The position numbers and the translations under genes were made by a program. The notes under the pieces are model-generated. The model was given only the letters and a program-made list of their open reading frames with translations. It did no database searches and had not been told where the DNA came from. Source: Heterodera schachtii (taxonomy: Eukaryota; Nematoda; Chromadorea; Rhabditida; Heteroderidae). Taken from it: 64,000 bases of DNA. This document shows, piece by piece, positions 10,503 through 20,853 of the stretch. How positions within the stretch are numbered: the first letter of the stretch is position 1; each line of letters begins with the position of its first letter. The stretch spans positions 186,001 to 250,000 of the forward strand of contig SIJG01000156.1 in the NCBI GenBank assembly GCA_023374025.1, given 5' to 3'.

Positions 10503-10779
10503 AGTCCTTTTTTTATTGGACAAATGCTGATTTTGAAAATTTCAGTTGGAATTCCTGTACATTTTGTTTTGAATTTAAAGCTGCACATTATGCTAAAATG
10601 TGCGCATCCTCAATACGGCGGCCAATTCTGAGGGTCCAACTATTCAGCAACAAAACTTAATCCCTAATAAAAACGATCGAATTCTTTTATAGTTACATCA
10701 AAGCTAATTGAATCCCTAATTTAAACGTCTATTACAGTTACATAAAATTTTTGATTCATTATGAATGCCAATGCCAATG

Positions 10780-11225
10780 TCCCCCTTCTTTACCGCTGCA
10801 AGTAAAGAATGCATCAATTTTGTTATCTTAAGGCCAATCTTTTTTGTTAAGTCGCCAAACTGTCAATTTGCACGTCCTAACCTGGTCCGGGTGACCGACC
10901 ACATTCGGCGCAAGGAAGATCCTCAGCTTACGTGATGTGCGCAATTTTCTCACTCGTGATGGGCAGGCTGTGCCGTTCCTACACGTGCTTGCCAACAGCA
11001 AGTAATGAATGCATCATTTGTTATTTAATGATTCTTTTTTTTTTGTCAAGTCGACCAAACTGCACTTTTGCCAGGCCAAGTTTGGTCCGGGTGACCGACC
11101 ACATTCGGCGCAAGGAAGATCACCAGGGGACGATCTTTGGTCAATACCCTAATCGGCCTGACCAATGTCTTGGCGTGCATGTGGCCACGCACCCGGCACC
11201 GCTTCCGCACACGAGTAATATAGCA
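10780..11225. repeat. local direct duplication of about 130 bp
   Basis: A stretch containing 'agtaaagaatgcatca', then 'aagtcgnccaaactg', then 'gtccgggtgaccgaccac' plus attcggcgcaaggaagatc occurs at about 10800-10922 and again at 11000-11126. The GC content and short open frames suggest decayed coding sequence, but no family was recognised. Confidence 0.45.
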
Positions 11226-11267
11226 TAATTAGCGAAAAAAACGTTAAGACGTCAAGCTTTGGCTCTA

Positions 11268-11665
11268 TTAAAGTTCACACGACCATAAAAAAAAACACGA
11301 CCATGAAATTTTTTGCAAGTTTAGTGAACCATAACTTTTTCAAGAAGCATCCAAATTAAACATTTTTTGCATCATTCGATAGCCCTAAAAATTCTCTATT
11401 AGCCTGCAAAATTTCAAAAAATTTCGTTGGATTTAAAAAAATCTACGCCAAAAATGTTTAGAAAACCAACTTTTTGCAATTTTCTGGTCACAATTTTTTA
11501 AAACCCAAGGAAATTTTTTGAAATTTTGCAGGCTAATAGAGGATTCTTAGGGCTATCGAAGGATGCAAAAAATGTTTAATTTGGATGCTTCTTGAAAAAG
11601 TTATGGTTCACTAAACTTGCAAAAAATTTCATGGTCGTGTTTTTTTTATGGTCGTGTGAACTGCA
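11268..11665. mobile_element. fold-back element with doublet ends (CACGACCAT type)
   Basis: Outer ends carry cacgaccat twice (11278-11306), with the complement at 11632-11660. The inner arms have gttcactaaac, ccataactttttcaagaagc, catccaaattaaac, tcattcgatagccctaa and attagcctgcaaaatttc, all mirrored. The flanking ggctctatt / aatagagcc extends the inverted repeat. Its right half alone recurs at 20854-21090. Confidence 0.7.
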
Positions 11666-11994
11666 ATAGAGCCCAAGCTATTACATCAAAAATAAATTGC
11701 CTAGATTTAAAAGCTTAGCGCAAGAGAGCACCATTCCCTTTTTGTACATTTACTGGTTAACTTCCCATTTGATAAAAATGTTTCAAGGCTTTGCCTACAT
11801 GGTCGTTGCCAAGGCAACCATTGACGAACGGTACGGCATCTTCAATTTGTTCATTGATCATGACGATGATGCGTGGAATGGTTTCATGGAGGCCTACGTT
11901 CATGCAAATTCGCTGGTGTCCGTCGCCGGCCATAATTTCTTCGACGATTTTTAAATTATCAAATCAACAGAATGATTGATCAGTGATTGGATGG

Positions 11995-12670
11995 GCTTAT
12001 TCATCGGTCAATTTGCGCTTTATCCCTCTTTCTTCTTCCACCGTTAAATCAATGGCCAAAGTCACTTTGTCTTCTTCACTGCCATATAACCCTTCATGCG
12101 AATTCGTGTCAAATCCTTTATTTTTATCATTATTAAGCGAATAAATTGTGCTTATGAGTGACGAAAATCCCGAAATAGTTAACTAAAATAGTGAGTAAAA
12201 ATGCCAAAATAGTGACAAAAAGTCCAAAATAGTGTCATAGTTTTTAGCCAAAATTAAGCAAAAATAATTTTTATTCACTGATTGCAGTTGCAAATGAGGT
12301 ACATTTCCTTTCTAATATTTTCTCAGCAAAAATTGACATTTTTTAAACCAAAAATTTTGCCAAGAAAAAAAAATTTGGGGGAAATTTTTTATGAAAATCC
12401 AATTCTTAGTGTTATTTTTTGAAAAAAATTTTAGTTCGATTCTTAGGGGTGCATTTTTTGAAAAAAAAATTTTAAATTTCAACGCAGAAATGCGTTTTTT
12501 GAGCTCCTTTCTTCAAAACAAGTGAGCAAAAAAATTAGTTAAATGACTAAAAATCGCATCCCTAATGATTTATTAGCATTTTCCGCTTTTCCGTTTTGGG
12601 AGTCAAAACGGAACATTGCCTCAAATACGTCGGACGCGCACTCCAAAATCCGTTTGTGGGCTGGCAAAAG
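11995..12670 (-). pseudogene. BTB-MATH pseudogene, copy A
   Basis: Minus strand 12553-12660 encodes a BTB fragment (PAHKRILECASDVFEAMFRF, near-identical to the gene at 3.2 kb). Minus strand 11995-12110 encodes the MATH-protein C-terminus (LYGSEEDKVTLAIDLTVEEE, ending KRKLTDE then stop). The order is right for a gene on this strand, but BACK and both MATH domains are missing and a MITE (12140-12565) fills the gap. An internally deleted paralogue. Confidence 0.7.
12140..12567. mobile_element. MITE of the 'aaaatagtgac' family, copy A
   Basis: Starts near gagtgacgaaaatcccgaaatagtt and ends ...ctaaaaatcgcatcccta, so one end reads TAGGGATGCGATTTTTAG on the minus strand. It carries gattcttaggggtgca. 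It is inserted between the BTB and MATH remnants of the pseudogene; the same insertion is present in copy B. Confidence 0.5.
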
Positions 12671-14300
12671 CTTAAAAAGAAAAACAATTCAAAATTTTAA
12701 TTTACTTTGAGCTTCAGAGGCGGTAAGCAGGGAATTAAAAATTCAATTCAAAATTTAGGAGGTGAATTGGCTCGGTGATGTTGAATGCATCGACGGGAAT
12801 GTTTTTGAAATTTTTATGTGATTTGTTCAATTTTTGCACAAAAAAAAACAATTTTACAAATTATTTAGGCCGAGATCTTCTGATTTATTTTGTAGTTTTT
12901 TTAAATACATTTTTTAAATTTCAAAACTTGCCTCCTTTTCCTCCCCCATCAAAAATTTTTTGATTTATCCTTTAAAACAAATGTTTTTATTTAAAAATGT
13001 TTTTAATTTTTGTCACAATTTTTTGCCATTTTTCATCATTAGTTAATCTTTTTGTGATTTTTCGTAGCTAAAAAAATTTCAGCCCTATTAATAAATAAAT
13101 ACCTATTTTTTTTAATTTTTCATGTTTTTTTTTTAATTTTGTTTCATCAGAGAAAAGATTTCTGCTGGAAGAGAAGACGAAGAAAAGGGAAGTGACCAAT
13201 GAAGAATGAATGAGTGTTGGTGGGTTTTGTGTACCATCCATTAGCATTTTTTATCGATTGTCGCAAGAATTGATTGTTTATTTATGCCCATGCTTATGGG
13301 TGCAATTATTTAGCACAGAAATCGGAAAGATTTTCTCAAAAATATTAAATAATTTAAATTTTCTTAAAAATTAATAAATTTATGTCAAAAATAAGCAAAA
13401 AAGCGAAAATTTCGCTTTTCGGGTTGGTTTTTCGCTAAAAATGAGTAAATTTTAGCTTTATCGTGTTTTTTCTTCTAAAATGATTTTTAATACCATATTA
13501 GCCATTTTTAAAGGGTTTTACTTTATATTTAACAAATTTAAAGAAATTTTGGGAAATTAAAACCTCAATTTAGAAAAATTTATGTCTATATTTTTGCCAT
13601 TTAATGTCCATATTTCGCGATTTTTGGTCCATATTTTATGGCCATATTTTGCGATTTTATATCCATATAATTCCCCGCCCTACTAATTATTATCCGAGTC
13701 CCAATAATTAGGCTTTGCCCGTTACTATCCAATGACAACAATCAATGGACAGATGCAATGGTCAATCATCCGTCCGTTCTTCATTCACTCACCATTTATT
13801 CATCCTTTCCCTTCCCCTTTCTTCTTCCCATCTCAATTTTTGCGACAATTCCCTCTTCGCTCGCCCCTTTTTTTGTGGGGACGCGTCGCTTTGGCGCCAA
13901 ACGCTTAAATTTTTAATTTTTCACTCAAATAAAATAAATTTTGATATCATCCCAATGCATATGCTTGGCAAGCTTTCTTAAAGTTGGCTCTATTGCACTT
14001 TATGAGTCCAAATTTATTTTATGAATACAATTAGAAGGTCAGGTGCCTCCCTTTCACTCAATTTTTCGAGTTTTAAACCGGTTCAAAAACCAGTTTTTTG
14101 GCATTTCCGCACCTCGGGACTACTTTTTATACTCATTAGAGGTCATAAGAGATTGATTGGAACACGTTTTGGACGTTTTTCTAACGGGGCCACTTCTAAA
14201 GTTTATCCAAATCATCATTTGGGGTCAAAAATCAGCATTTTAGAAAAAATTTTCCAAATGAAGAAAAATCAATAAAAATGTTTTTAAGGCACTTTTTCCA
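12670..14300. other. non-coding remainder of copy A and spacer
   Basis: AT-rich sequence. 13260-13480 holds a 'gcgaaaatttcgctttttcgggttgg' repeat and 13580-13670 'atatttcgcgatttttggtcc' repeats. 13730-13910 is C/T-rich and GC-balanced. No gene supported. Confidence 0.4.
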
Positions 14301-14309
14301 AAAAAAAAT

Positions 14310-14588
14310 TTTAGAAAAAGGGTCTGGCGGTGCCGGTAGGCGCCGCCGGGAAAAATTTTGAAAAGAAGTGCATTTTGTTAACAGATTTTCACTAAAAAAT
14401 TATCAAATTTGCAATTTTGGGCCTTTTTTCAAAGAAAAAATAAGAGTTTTTGGGGCCCGGAGGTGCCGATAGGCACCGCCGGGGTAAAAATTGGAATTTT
14501 GACCATTTTTAAACAGGTTTTGACTAAAAATTGGCAATTTATAGGTTAAATTTTCAAAATTTTAGGTAAATTTTGGATGGGTGCTGAC
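14310..14588. repeat. GGCGGTGCCGATAGG module repeats
   Basis: Two modules with the near-palindromic core at 14324-14349 and 14458-14482, each followed by an AT-rich stretch that contains cagattttcactaaaaaat. The same family is at 1.1, 2.1, 2.3, 14.9 and 17.2 kb. Confidence 0.6.
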
Positions 14589-15266
14589 CAGGGCTGGCCG
14601 TGATTGAATTTCCAATCACGGAAATCCGTGAGCCGTGATCACGGGGCTTTCAAAAAAATCCGTGAGCCGTGATCCGTGATCACGGCACCCCAAAAACCCC
14701 GTGATTCCCGTGATCCGTGATTATAAAAAAAAAATTTTCTAATGATTTTTTTTATTTAAATTTATTTTAAAAAACTGAAGTGCCGCCGTGAAATTTATTT
14801 TTTATTTTTAATGCGATTTGTTAGCAGATTTTTTCCAAAAAATGAACAAATTTACGTTTTTGAACCAATGGAAAATAAAGGGCTATTTTTGCCATTTGGG
14901 GTCAAAGTTTCAAAAAAATAAGGTAAAATGGGGGTCCGGCGGTGCCGATAGGCGCCGCAAATGTACTGTCCCAAAGGGAAACTGAACCCAAGGGACAAAT
15001 AATGGAAGACAGCAGGCTTAACCACTAGACTAATATATACACATATATTTGCTTAACAAAAAAGCATTTATTTATTTAATTTTTTCTCAAAAACTTTCTC
15101 TCTTCACACCAATTTCCTATTTTCGTCTCAATAAAAATTCCTTATAAAAATGCCAATCACGGATCAAAATCACGGAAAAATTGAAAAAATCCGTGATCCG
15201 TGATCACGGCACCCCAAAACCCCCGTGATTCCCGTGATCCGTGAGCCGTGATCACGGCCAGCCCTG
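14589..15266. mobile_element. hAT-type MITE, 678 bp, with exact 8 bp target duplication
   Basis: Termini CAGGGCTGGCCGTGAT and the inverted complement bound the element. Both sides are flanked by gtgctgac (14581-14588 and 15267-15274). The subterminal regions are packed with ccgtgatcacgg-type palindromic repeats on both sides. CAGGG ends plus 8 bp duplication are diagnostic of hAT transposition. No transposase, so nonautonomous. The interior includes a GGCGGTGCCGATAGG module (14936). Confidence 0.85.
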
Positions 15267-15631
15267 GTGCTGACGGTGAAGATAGGCTAAAATAACATTT
15301 TAACCATGAGCAAAAAAATTGACATAATGCTAATTTAATATCCAAATATGTTATAAATTCAAAAATTTACCAAATTTCCTTTGATTATTTTTTCCATTTT
15401 TTAAATGCTCATTTTCAAGGACCTCCTTGCATCCAAAGACATTTTTTATTTTCAAGAAAGAGATTTTTAATTATTTTGCTTCTAGATTATAAAACACAAA
15501 ATAAAACTATTCTTTTTAAATTTGGTTTGTTAATAATTTTAAAAAAAAGTTAATTTTATCTCAATTTGTTAATTAAATATATAAAAGTCTTAACAAAAAC
15601 GCGTTACCTCCCCCTCCGCCGTCCTAAACCA

Positions 15632-15656
15632 AAAAAAAAAAAAAAAAAAAAAAAAA
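15632..15656 (+). repeat. poly(A) homopolymer
   Basis: A run of about 25 A with no supported transcript unit upstream. Confidence 0.7.
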
Positions 15657-15759
15657 TTATTGCCACACTTTTTGAGGAATTGAAATAATCGACATGAAAG
15701 AATTTTTTACTTAATTTTTAAATTAAAATAATTTTTTTTAATGACATATGCTAATAAAC

Positions 15760-16560
15760 AGGGTTTCCATTTTTATGTAAATACATATTTTTTTCCTGGA
15801 TTTGTAAAACGTCTTCCCTGGGGTTTTCAGGGTCGCTGATCACGAATATGACATCCGTTTCACCCAATGTCGAACCCCTGACCCGAATTCGAACAAAAAG
15901 TCGAAAATCTTTTTCGCCAAAATTCAAATTGATTGCCCAAAATCGATTCAAATGGTTCGACATTGGGTGAAACGGATGTCATATTCGTGATCAGCGACCC
16001 TGAAAACCCCAGGGAAGACGTTTTACACGACTTTTTTAAAAAAATGATTTTTTTCAAAAAAGGGGGGGAAAAAGCACAGTATTACCCTTTTATTTACATA
16101 TTTCGGGATTTTTCTACATATTACATATGTACATATTTTTATACATATTTTGGACTTTCATACATATTTCGCAATTTTTCTTACATATTTTCATTTTTTT
16201 TACATATTTTGAGGATTTTTGAGAATTTAAGAAATTTTTTGTGAAAAATTTAAAAAAATGTTTTTATAAATGTGTACCTAAAAATCGAATTTTTTTTTCA
16301 AAAAATGATATATCTAAAATCAATTTTTGAAATATTAAAATGTTGATTCTATGCCTATTTTGGTAATTTTTACGGCATTTTATGCCTCTGTTTAACTTTT
16401 TTCGAAGAATTTTTATCCAAAAAATAACCATTTAAAAAATTTTATTTAAATATTTTTGTACATATTTGGGTTTTTTGTACATATTTCATACATATTTAAG
16501 CATTTTTTATACATATTTTATTTACGTATTTCGCGATTTTTCTTACATAAAAATGGAAGC
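15760..16560. mobile_element. 'tacatattt' element, interrupted by a palindromic insertion
   Basis: Dense tacatattt / gtacatattt repeats at 16090-16210 and 16455-16550, with terminal wording 'ttccatttttatgtaaatacat' and 'cttacataaaaatggaagcc'. The same element lies inverted at 47750-48250. The 15804-16026 fold-back is nested near one end. Confidence 0.6.
15804..16026. mobile_element. perfect-arm fold-back, 223 bp
   Basis: The left arm 15804-15875 and right arm 15955-16026 are complementary over about 72 bp (gtaaaacgtcttccctgggg ... ggtgaaacggatgtc). The 79 bp loop contains gaattcgaacaaaaagtcga. Partial relatives are at 49225-49300, 54120-54190 and 62038-62085. The arms would form a strong hairpin. 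Nested inside the tacatattt element. Confidence 0.75.
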
Positions 16561-16679
16561 CCTGCTAATAAAATATTTTTAAGTCGATTTTTCATGTTTT
16601 TATTTTGGGAACCCTTCTTAATAGCATTTCTCAATGTATATTATATGTTATAAATCCCATAAAATGTGAATATTTTTTA

Positions 16680-18150
16680 ACTGTCATCAACCAATGAAAA
16701 TCTGACATTGTTCAAAATTTCATCTTTCCATTCGGTTGTTTCTCCAATTGGGCATCGCTTCAGCAGCAGAAAACTCTCAGTGCCATCGGCGCATGTGCAT
16801 TTCGCCAATGTCAATTTTTCTTGGGTTCTTTCATTCACTAATTTGAATTCAGAAATGCGCACTGACGAAGTAATTTCAATTTCGTAACTGATGGAAGTGG
16901 GCGAACGGAGAAAAGCCTAAAAAGTAGGGTATTACCGGGTCCAGAAAAGCCGGGTCCAAGTTTTTAAACCGGGTCCGGGTATCGGGTCCAAGTGGGTCTT
17001 GAAAAAATCAAAAAATAATTTTTTTTAAATTTTTTCATGAAAATAAAAGCTTATACTTTTAAAAAAGCTAAAAATATACTGTTTTACAAATAAACGCTTT
17101 ATTTGCCCAATTTTTTAATTGTTATTTAAACCACATTTTTGGGGTGCGCTTTTTCCGAAAAACTTTTCGAGAGCAGGGGTAGTCCGGTGGTGCCGATAGG
17201 CGCCGATGGGAAAATTTTTGAAATTTTTTAAGCGATTTGTTAACAGATTATATTGAAAAAATGACCAAATTTGTGGTTTTAGCCAATATGTTTACAGAAC
17301 TTCTACCAAAAAGGTTCAAATTTTCAAAATTTCTTATGGGGATATTGTAAAAAAATTACTACTAAAAACCAAAAAAAAAAATCATAAAAAAATTAATTCG
17401 CAAAAAAGCAGCACCATTTTGAAACTGGTAATCCATTCTTTCACATCTGAATTCCAGAGTTTACAGCATCGCAATCGCTTTGGCCGTCCGTCGGTGGTCG
17501 GCGAGTACAACCATTTGGCCAACGCCTGCGCATCAGTCGCATTTGGCCCATCAAAAGCAACCGAATCGGGCAACAGCCCAGAGGCATGAATTGAGTTCAA
17601 CAATTCGAGATCAGTGAGAATTGTTGATGTGTGACGGCGTAAATTGCTGAGCTCTTGGCCATCATCAAAGCATAAATTGACATTTGGCGCGAAAATAGGC
17701 CAAATTTCTTGGGTGAACACCGCCCAATTATTCTGACCGTTTATCGCCAAGTGTAACTTGGTGCCTCTGTTAAAGATTTCTTGGTTGGATTGGAGAAATT
17801 TGACAACTGAGTGATTGATGTATCTGAAAAGGATAAATTTATCGAACAAATACTTTTTGCCTTGGAAAATCACTCGATTTGAAGGTCACAAAAACGGATT
17901 TTGCTGGGCAGCGGACGCTCCGGCCATAGGAAATCCACAAAAATGGTTGCAAAAAGTTCAGGTGGTAATTTTAAAGTTCTTGCAATTCCAATGGATAATT
18001 GTTGCTTTTCCGTCTTTTCATTCTTTTTAATTTTGCAAGGCCTATAAATTGCCATAATAAATATGGCAGTATTTATCATTTTGCAAATGATGTCATCGAA
18101 AGTGATTTTGAGATGGACTCCGAGGAAAGCAACGAAAATGCATTTGATCA
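16680..18150 (-). CDS. cyst-nematode F-box-family protein (C-terminal domain)
   Basis: Minus-strand exons: about 18150-17881 (ending LPSKIRFCDLQI), 17823-17415 and 16916-16680; phases join at both introns. Features of the family are visible: YINHSVVKFLQS, AQALAKWLYSPTTDGRPKRL, and a C-terminal block FKLVNERTQEKLTLAK then LLLKRCPIGE. These match the C-terminal module of the large F-box-annotated family I know from Globodera/Heterodera, thought to act as SCF ubiquitin-ligase adaptors. The F-box itself should lie at the N-terminus; only weak candidates (LPPELFATIFVDFLWPE) are seen. The second intron is swollen by repeat modules (16924-17340). Start not fixed. Confidence 0.65.
16924..17345. repeat. 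intronic repeat modules
   Basis: 16924-17010 is a 'ccgggtcc/cgggtatc' repeat beginning tagggtattaccgggtcc, possibly one end of a hAT-type MITE. 17140-17340 is a GGTGGTGCCGATAGG module with gatttgttaacagatt. Both lie within the F-box-family intron. Confidence 0.5.
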
Positions 18151-18189
18151 GAATGCCGAAAAGGCACACGATCAGAATGATCTGATAAT

Positions 18190-18767
18190 AAAAAATGATT
18201 GAGGATTAGTGACAAAGGGACAAAACATTTATTTTTTACTTTTATAAAGCTAATTGTTGTCTATTTTTAGAATTATTTATATTCTTTCTGACCAATCCAT
18301 TTAGCGATGAAATCCAAAGAAGGGACGCGATAACAACAATGAACAAAGCTCCGAAACAATGTAAAATTATCTGAAACAATTGATTCAAGAAACACTAATT
18401 TTTAAAAATTCTATTATATATATATATATATATATATATGAAAAATGATTAAATTTTATCCAAAATCTATATTTTTAGCCGGAATAAATTTGAACGATAT
18501 TATTTTTTGTTTCTGTTGATCATTTTCCTCATTTCACCGCATAACTAACTGTATTTTCTCTAATTATCACCCTTTCTCCAATTATTCCTCGGTTGTAAAT
18601 AATTCCTTCTGTCTTCATTTATCCCCCGGGGGGGGGGGGGGGGGTAAATACATTTTTTAATTTTTTTAAATCGCAAAATCCAAATTGAAACCCCGAAACT
18701 CTTGAATGTTTGCAGTCCACATTCCTATTAATCGAAAAATTTGTTGTGACCTTGTTCGGCATTATCC
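18190..18767. other. intergenic with simple repeats
   Basis: (TA)n microsatellite at 18414-18438 and a G homopolymer after CCCC at 18626-18645. No gene or RNA feature seen. Confidence 0.6.
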
Positions 18768-20853
18768 AAACTTCCCGGTGCCCAAATTTCTGGTGCCCAA
18801 ACTTCCCGGTGCCCAAACTTCCCGGTGCCCAAACTTCCCGGTACCCAAAACTTCCTGGTGCCCAACTTCCCGGTGCCCAAATTTCTGGTGCCCAAATTTC
18901 TGGTGCACAAACTTCTGGTGCCCAAACTTCCCGGTGCCCAAATTTCTGGTGCCCAAATTTCTGGTGCCCAACTTCCCGTGCCCAAACTTCCTGTGCCCAA
19001 ACTTCCTTGTGCACAAACTTCCTGTGCCCAAACTTCCCGGTGGCCCAAACTTCCTGGTGCCCAACTTCCTGGTGCACAAACTTCCTGGTGCCCAAACTTC
19101 CCGGTGCCCAAATTTCTGGTGCCCAAACTTCCCGGTGCCCAAACTTCCTGGTGCCCAAACTTCCCGGTGCCCAAATTTCTGGTGCCCAAACTTCCCGGTG
19201 CCCAAACTTCCTGGTGCCCAAACTTCCCGGTGCCCAAATTTCTGGTGCCCAAACTCCCGTGCCCAAACTTCCTGTGCCCAAACTTCCCGTGCCCAAATTC
19301 CTGGTGCCCAAACTTCCCGGTGCCAAACTTCCCGGTGCCCAAACTTCCCGGTGCCCAAATTTCTGGTGCCCAAACTTCCCGGTGCCCAAACTTCCTGGTG
19401 CCCAAACTTCCTGGTGCACAAACTTCCTGGTGCCCAAACTTCCCGGTGCCCAATTTCTGGTGCCCAAACTTCCCGTGCCCAAACTTCCCGGTGCAAACTT
19501 CCCGGTGCCCAAATTTCTGGTGCCCAAACTTCCCGGTGCCCAAACTTCCTGTGCCCAACTTCCGGTGCCCAAATTTCTGGTGCCAAACTTCCCGGTGCCC
19601 AAACTTCCCTGGTGCCCAACCTCCTGGTGCCGAAACTTCCTGGTGCCCAAACTTCCCGGTGCCCAAACTTCCTGGTGCCCAAACTTCCTGGTGCACAAAC
19701 TTCCTGGTGCCCAAACTTCCCGGTGCCCAACTTCCTGGTGCCCAAACTTCCCTGGTGCCCAAACTTCCTGGTGCCCAAACCTTCCCGGTGCCCAAATTTC
19801 TGGTGCCCAAACTCCCGGTGCCCAAACTTCCTGGTGCCCAAACTTCCCGGTGCCCAAATTTCTGGTGCCCAAACTTCCCGGTGCCCAAACTTCCTGGTGC
19901 CCAAACTTCCCGGTGCCAAATTTCTGGTGCCCAAACTTCCCGGTGCCCAAACTTCCTGGTGCCCAAACTTCCCGGTGCCCAAATTTCTGGTGCCCAAACT
20001 TCCCGGTGCCCAAACTTCCTGGTGCCCAAACTTCCTGGTGCCCAAATTTCTGGTGCCCAAACTTCCCGGTGCGCCAACTTCAGGTGCCCAAACTTCCTGG
20101 CGCACAAACTTCCCTTTTGCCCAAACTTCCCGGTGCCCAAGTTCCTGGTGCCCAAACTTCCCGGTGCCCAAACTTCCCGGTGCCCAAACTTCCCGGTACC
20201 CAAATTCCTGGTGCCCAAACTTCCCGGTGCCCAAATTTCTGGTGCCCAAACTTCCTGGTGCCCAAACTTCCCGGTGCCCAAACTTCCCGGTGCCCAAACT
20301 TCCCGGTGCCCAAACTTCCTGGTGCCCAAACTTCCGGTGCCCAAATTTCTGGTGCCCAAATTTCTGGTGCACAAACTTCCTGGTGCCCAAACTTCCCGGT
20401 GCCCAAATTTCTGGTGCCCAAACTTCCCGGTGCCCAAACTTCCTGGTGCCCAAACTTCCCGGTGCCCAAATTTCTGGTGCCCAAACTTCCCGGTGCCCAA
20501 ACTTCCTGGTGCCCAAACTTCCCGGTGCCCAAATTTCTGGTGCCCAAACTTCCCGGTGCCCAAACTTCCTGGTGCCCAAACTTCCTGGTGCACAAACTTC
20601 CTGGTGCCCAAACTTCCCGGTGCCCAAATTTCTGGTGCCCAAACTTCCCGGTGCCCAAACTTCCCGGTGCCCAAACTTCCCGGTACCCAAACTTCCTGGT
20701 GCCCAAACTTCCCGGTGCCCAAATTTCTGGTGCCCAAATTTCTGGTGCCCAAACTTCCCGGTGCCCAAACTTCCTGGTGCCCAAACTTCCTGGTGCACAA
20801 ACTTCCTGGTGCCCAAACTTCCCGGTGCCCAAATTTCTGGTGCCCAAACTTCC
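18768..20853. repeat. 2.1 kb minisatellite of 15-16 bp units (GGTGCCCAAACTTCC)
   Basis: About 130 units: 16 bp ggtgcccaaacttccc / ggtgcccaaacttcct and 15 bp ggtgcccaaatttct. In several places they are ordered as a higher-order block P-L-P-W of 16+16+16+15 = 63 bp (for example 19130-19250, 20396-20560). Because no unit contains a stop codon in any frame, long open frames run on both strands; these are compositional. The right edge joins, without spacer, the middle of a fold-back element. Confidence 0.95.

Larger units (their letters stand above)
11434..13925. repeat. duplicated segment, copy A (2.5 kb)
   Basis: From the centre of the fold-back element to about 13925 this is nearly identical to 20854-23312 in the same orientation. 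Differences are mostly single-base indels in homopolymers plus scattered substitutions. It contains the antisense BTB-MATH pseudogene, a MITE, and a plus-strand open frame (11697-11954) not recognised. Confidence 0.85.

Noticed and set aside
11697..11954. Plus-strand 85-codon frame (repeated at 21119-21406)
   Set aside because: It looks mildly protein-like, but no splice structure or family was recognised and copy B ends it by a frame change; left as part of the duplicated segment.
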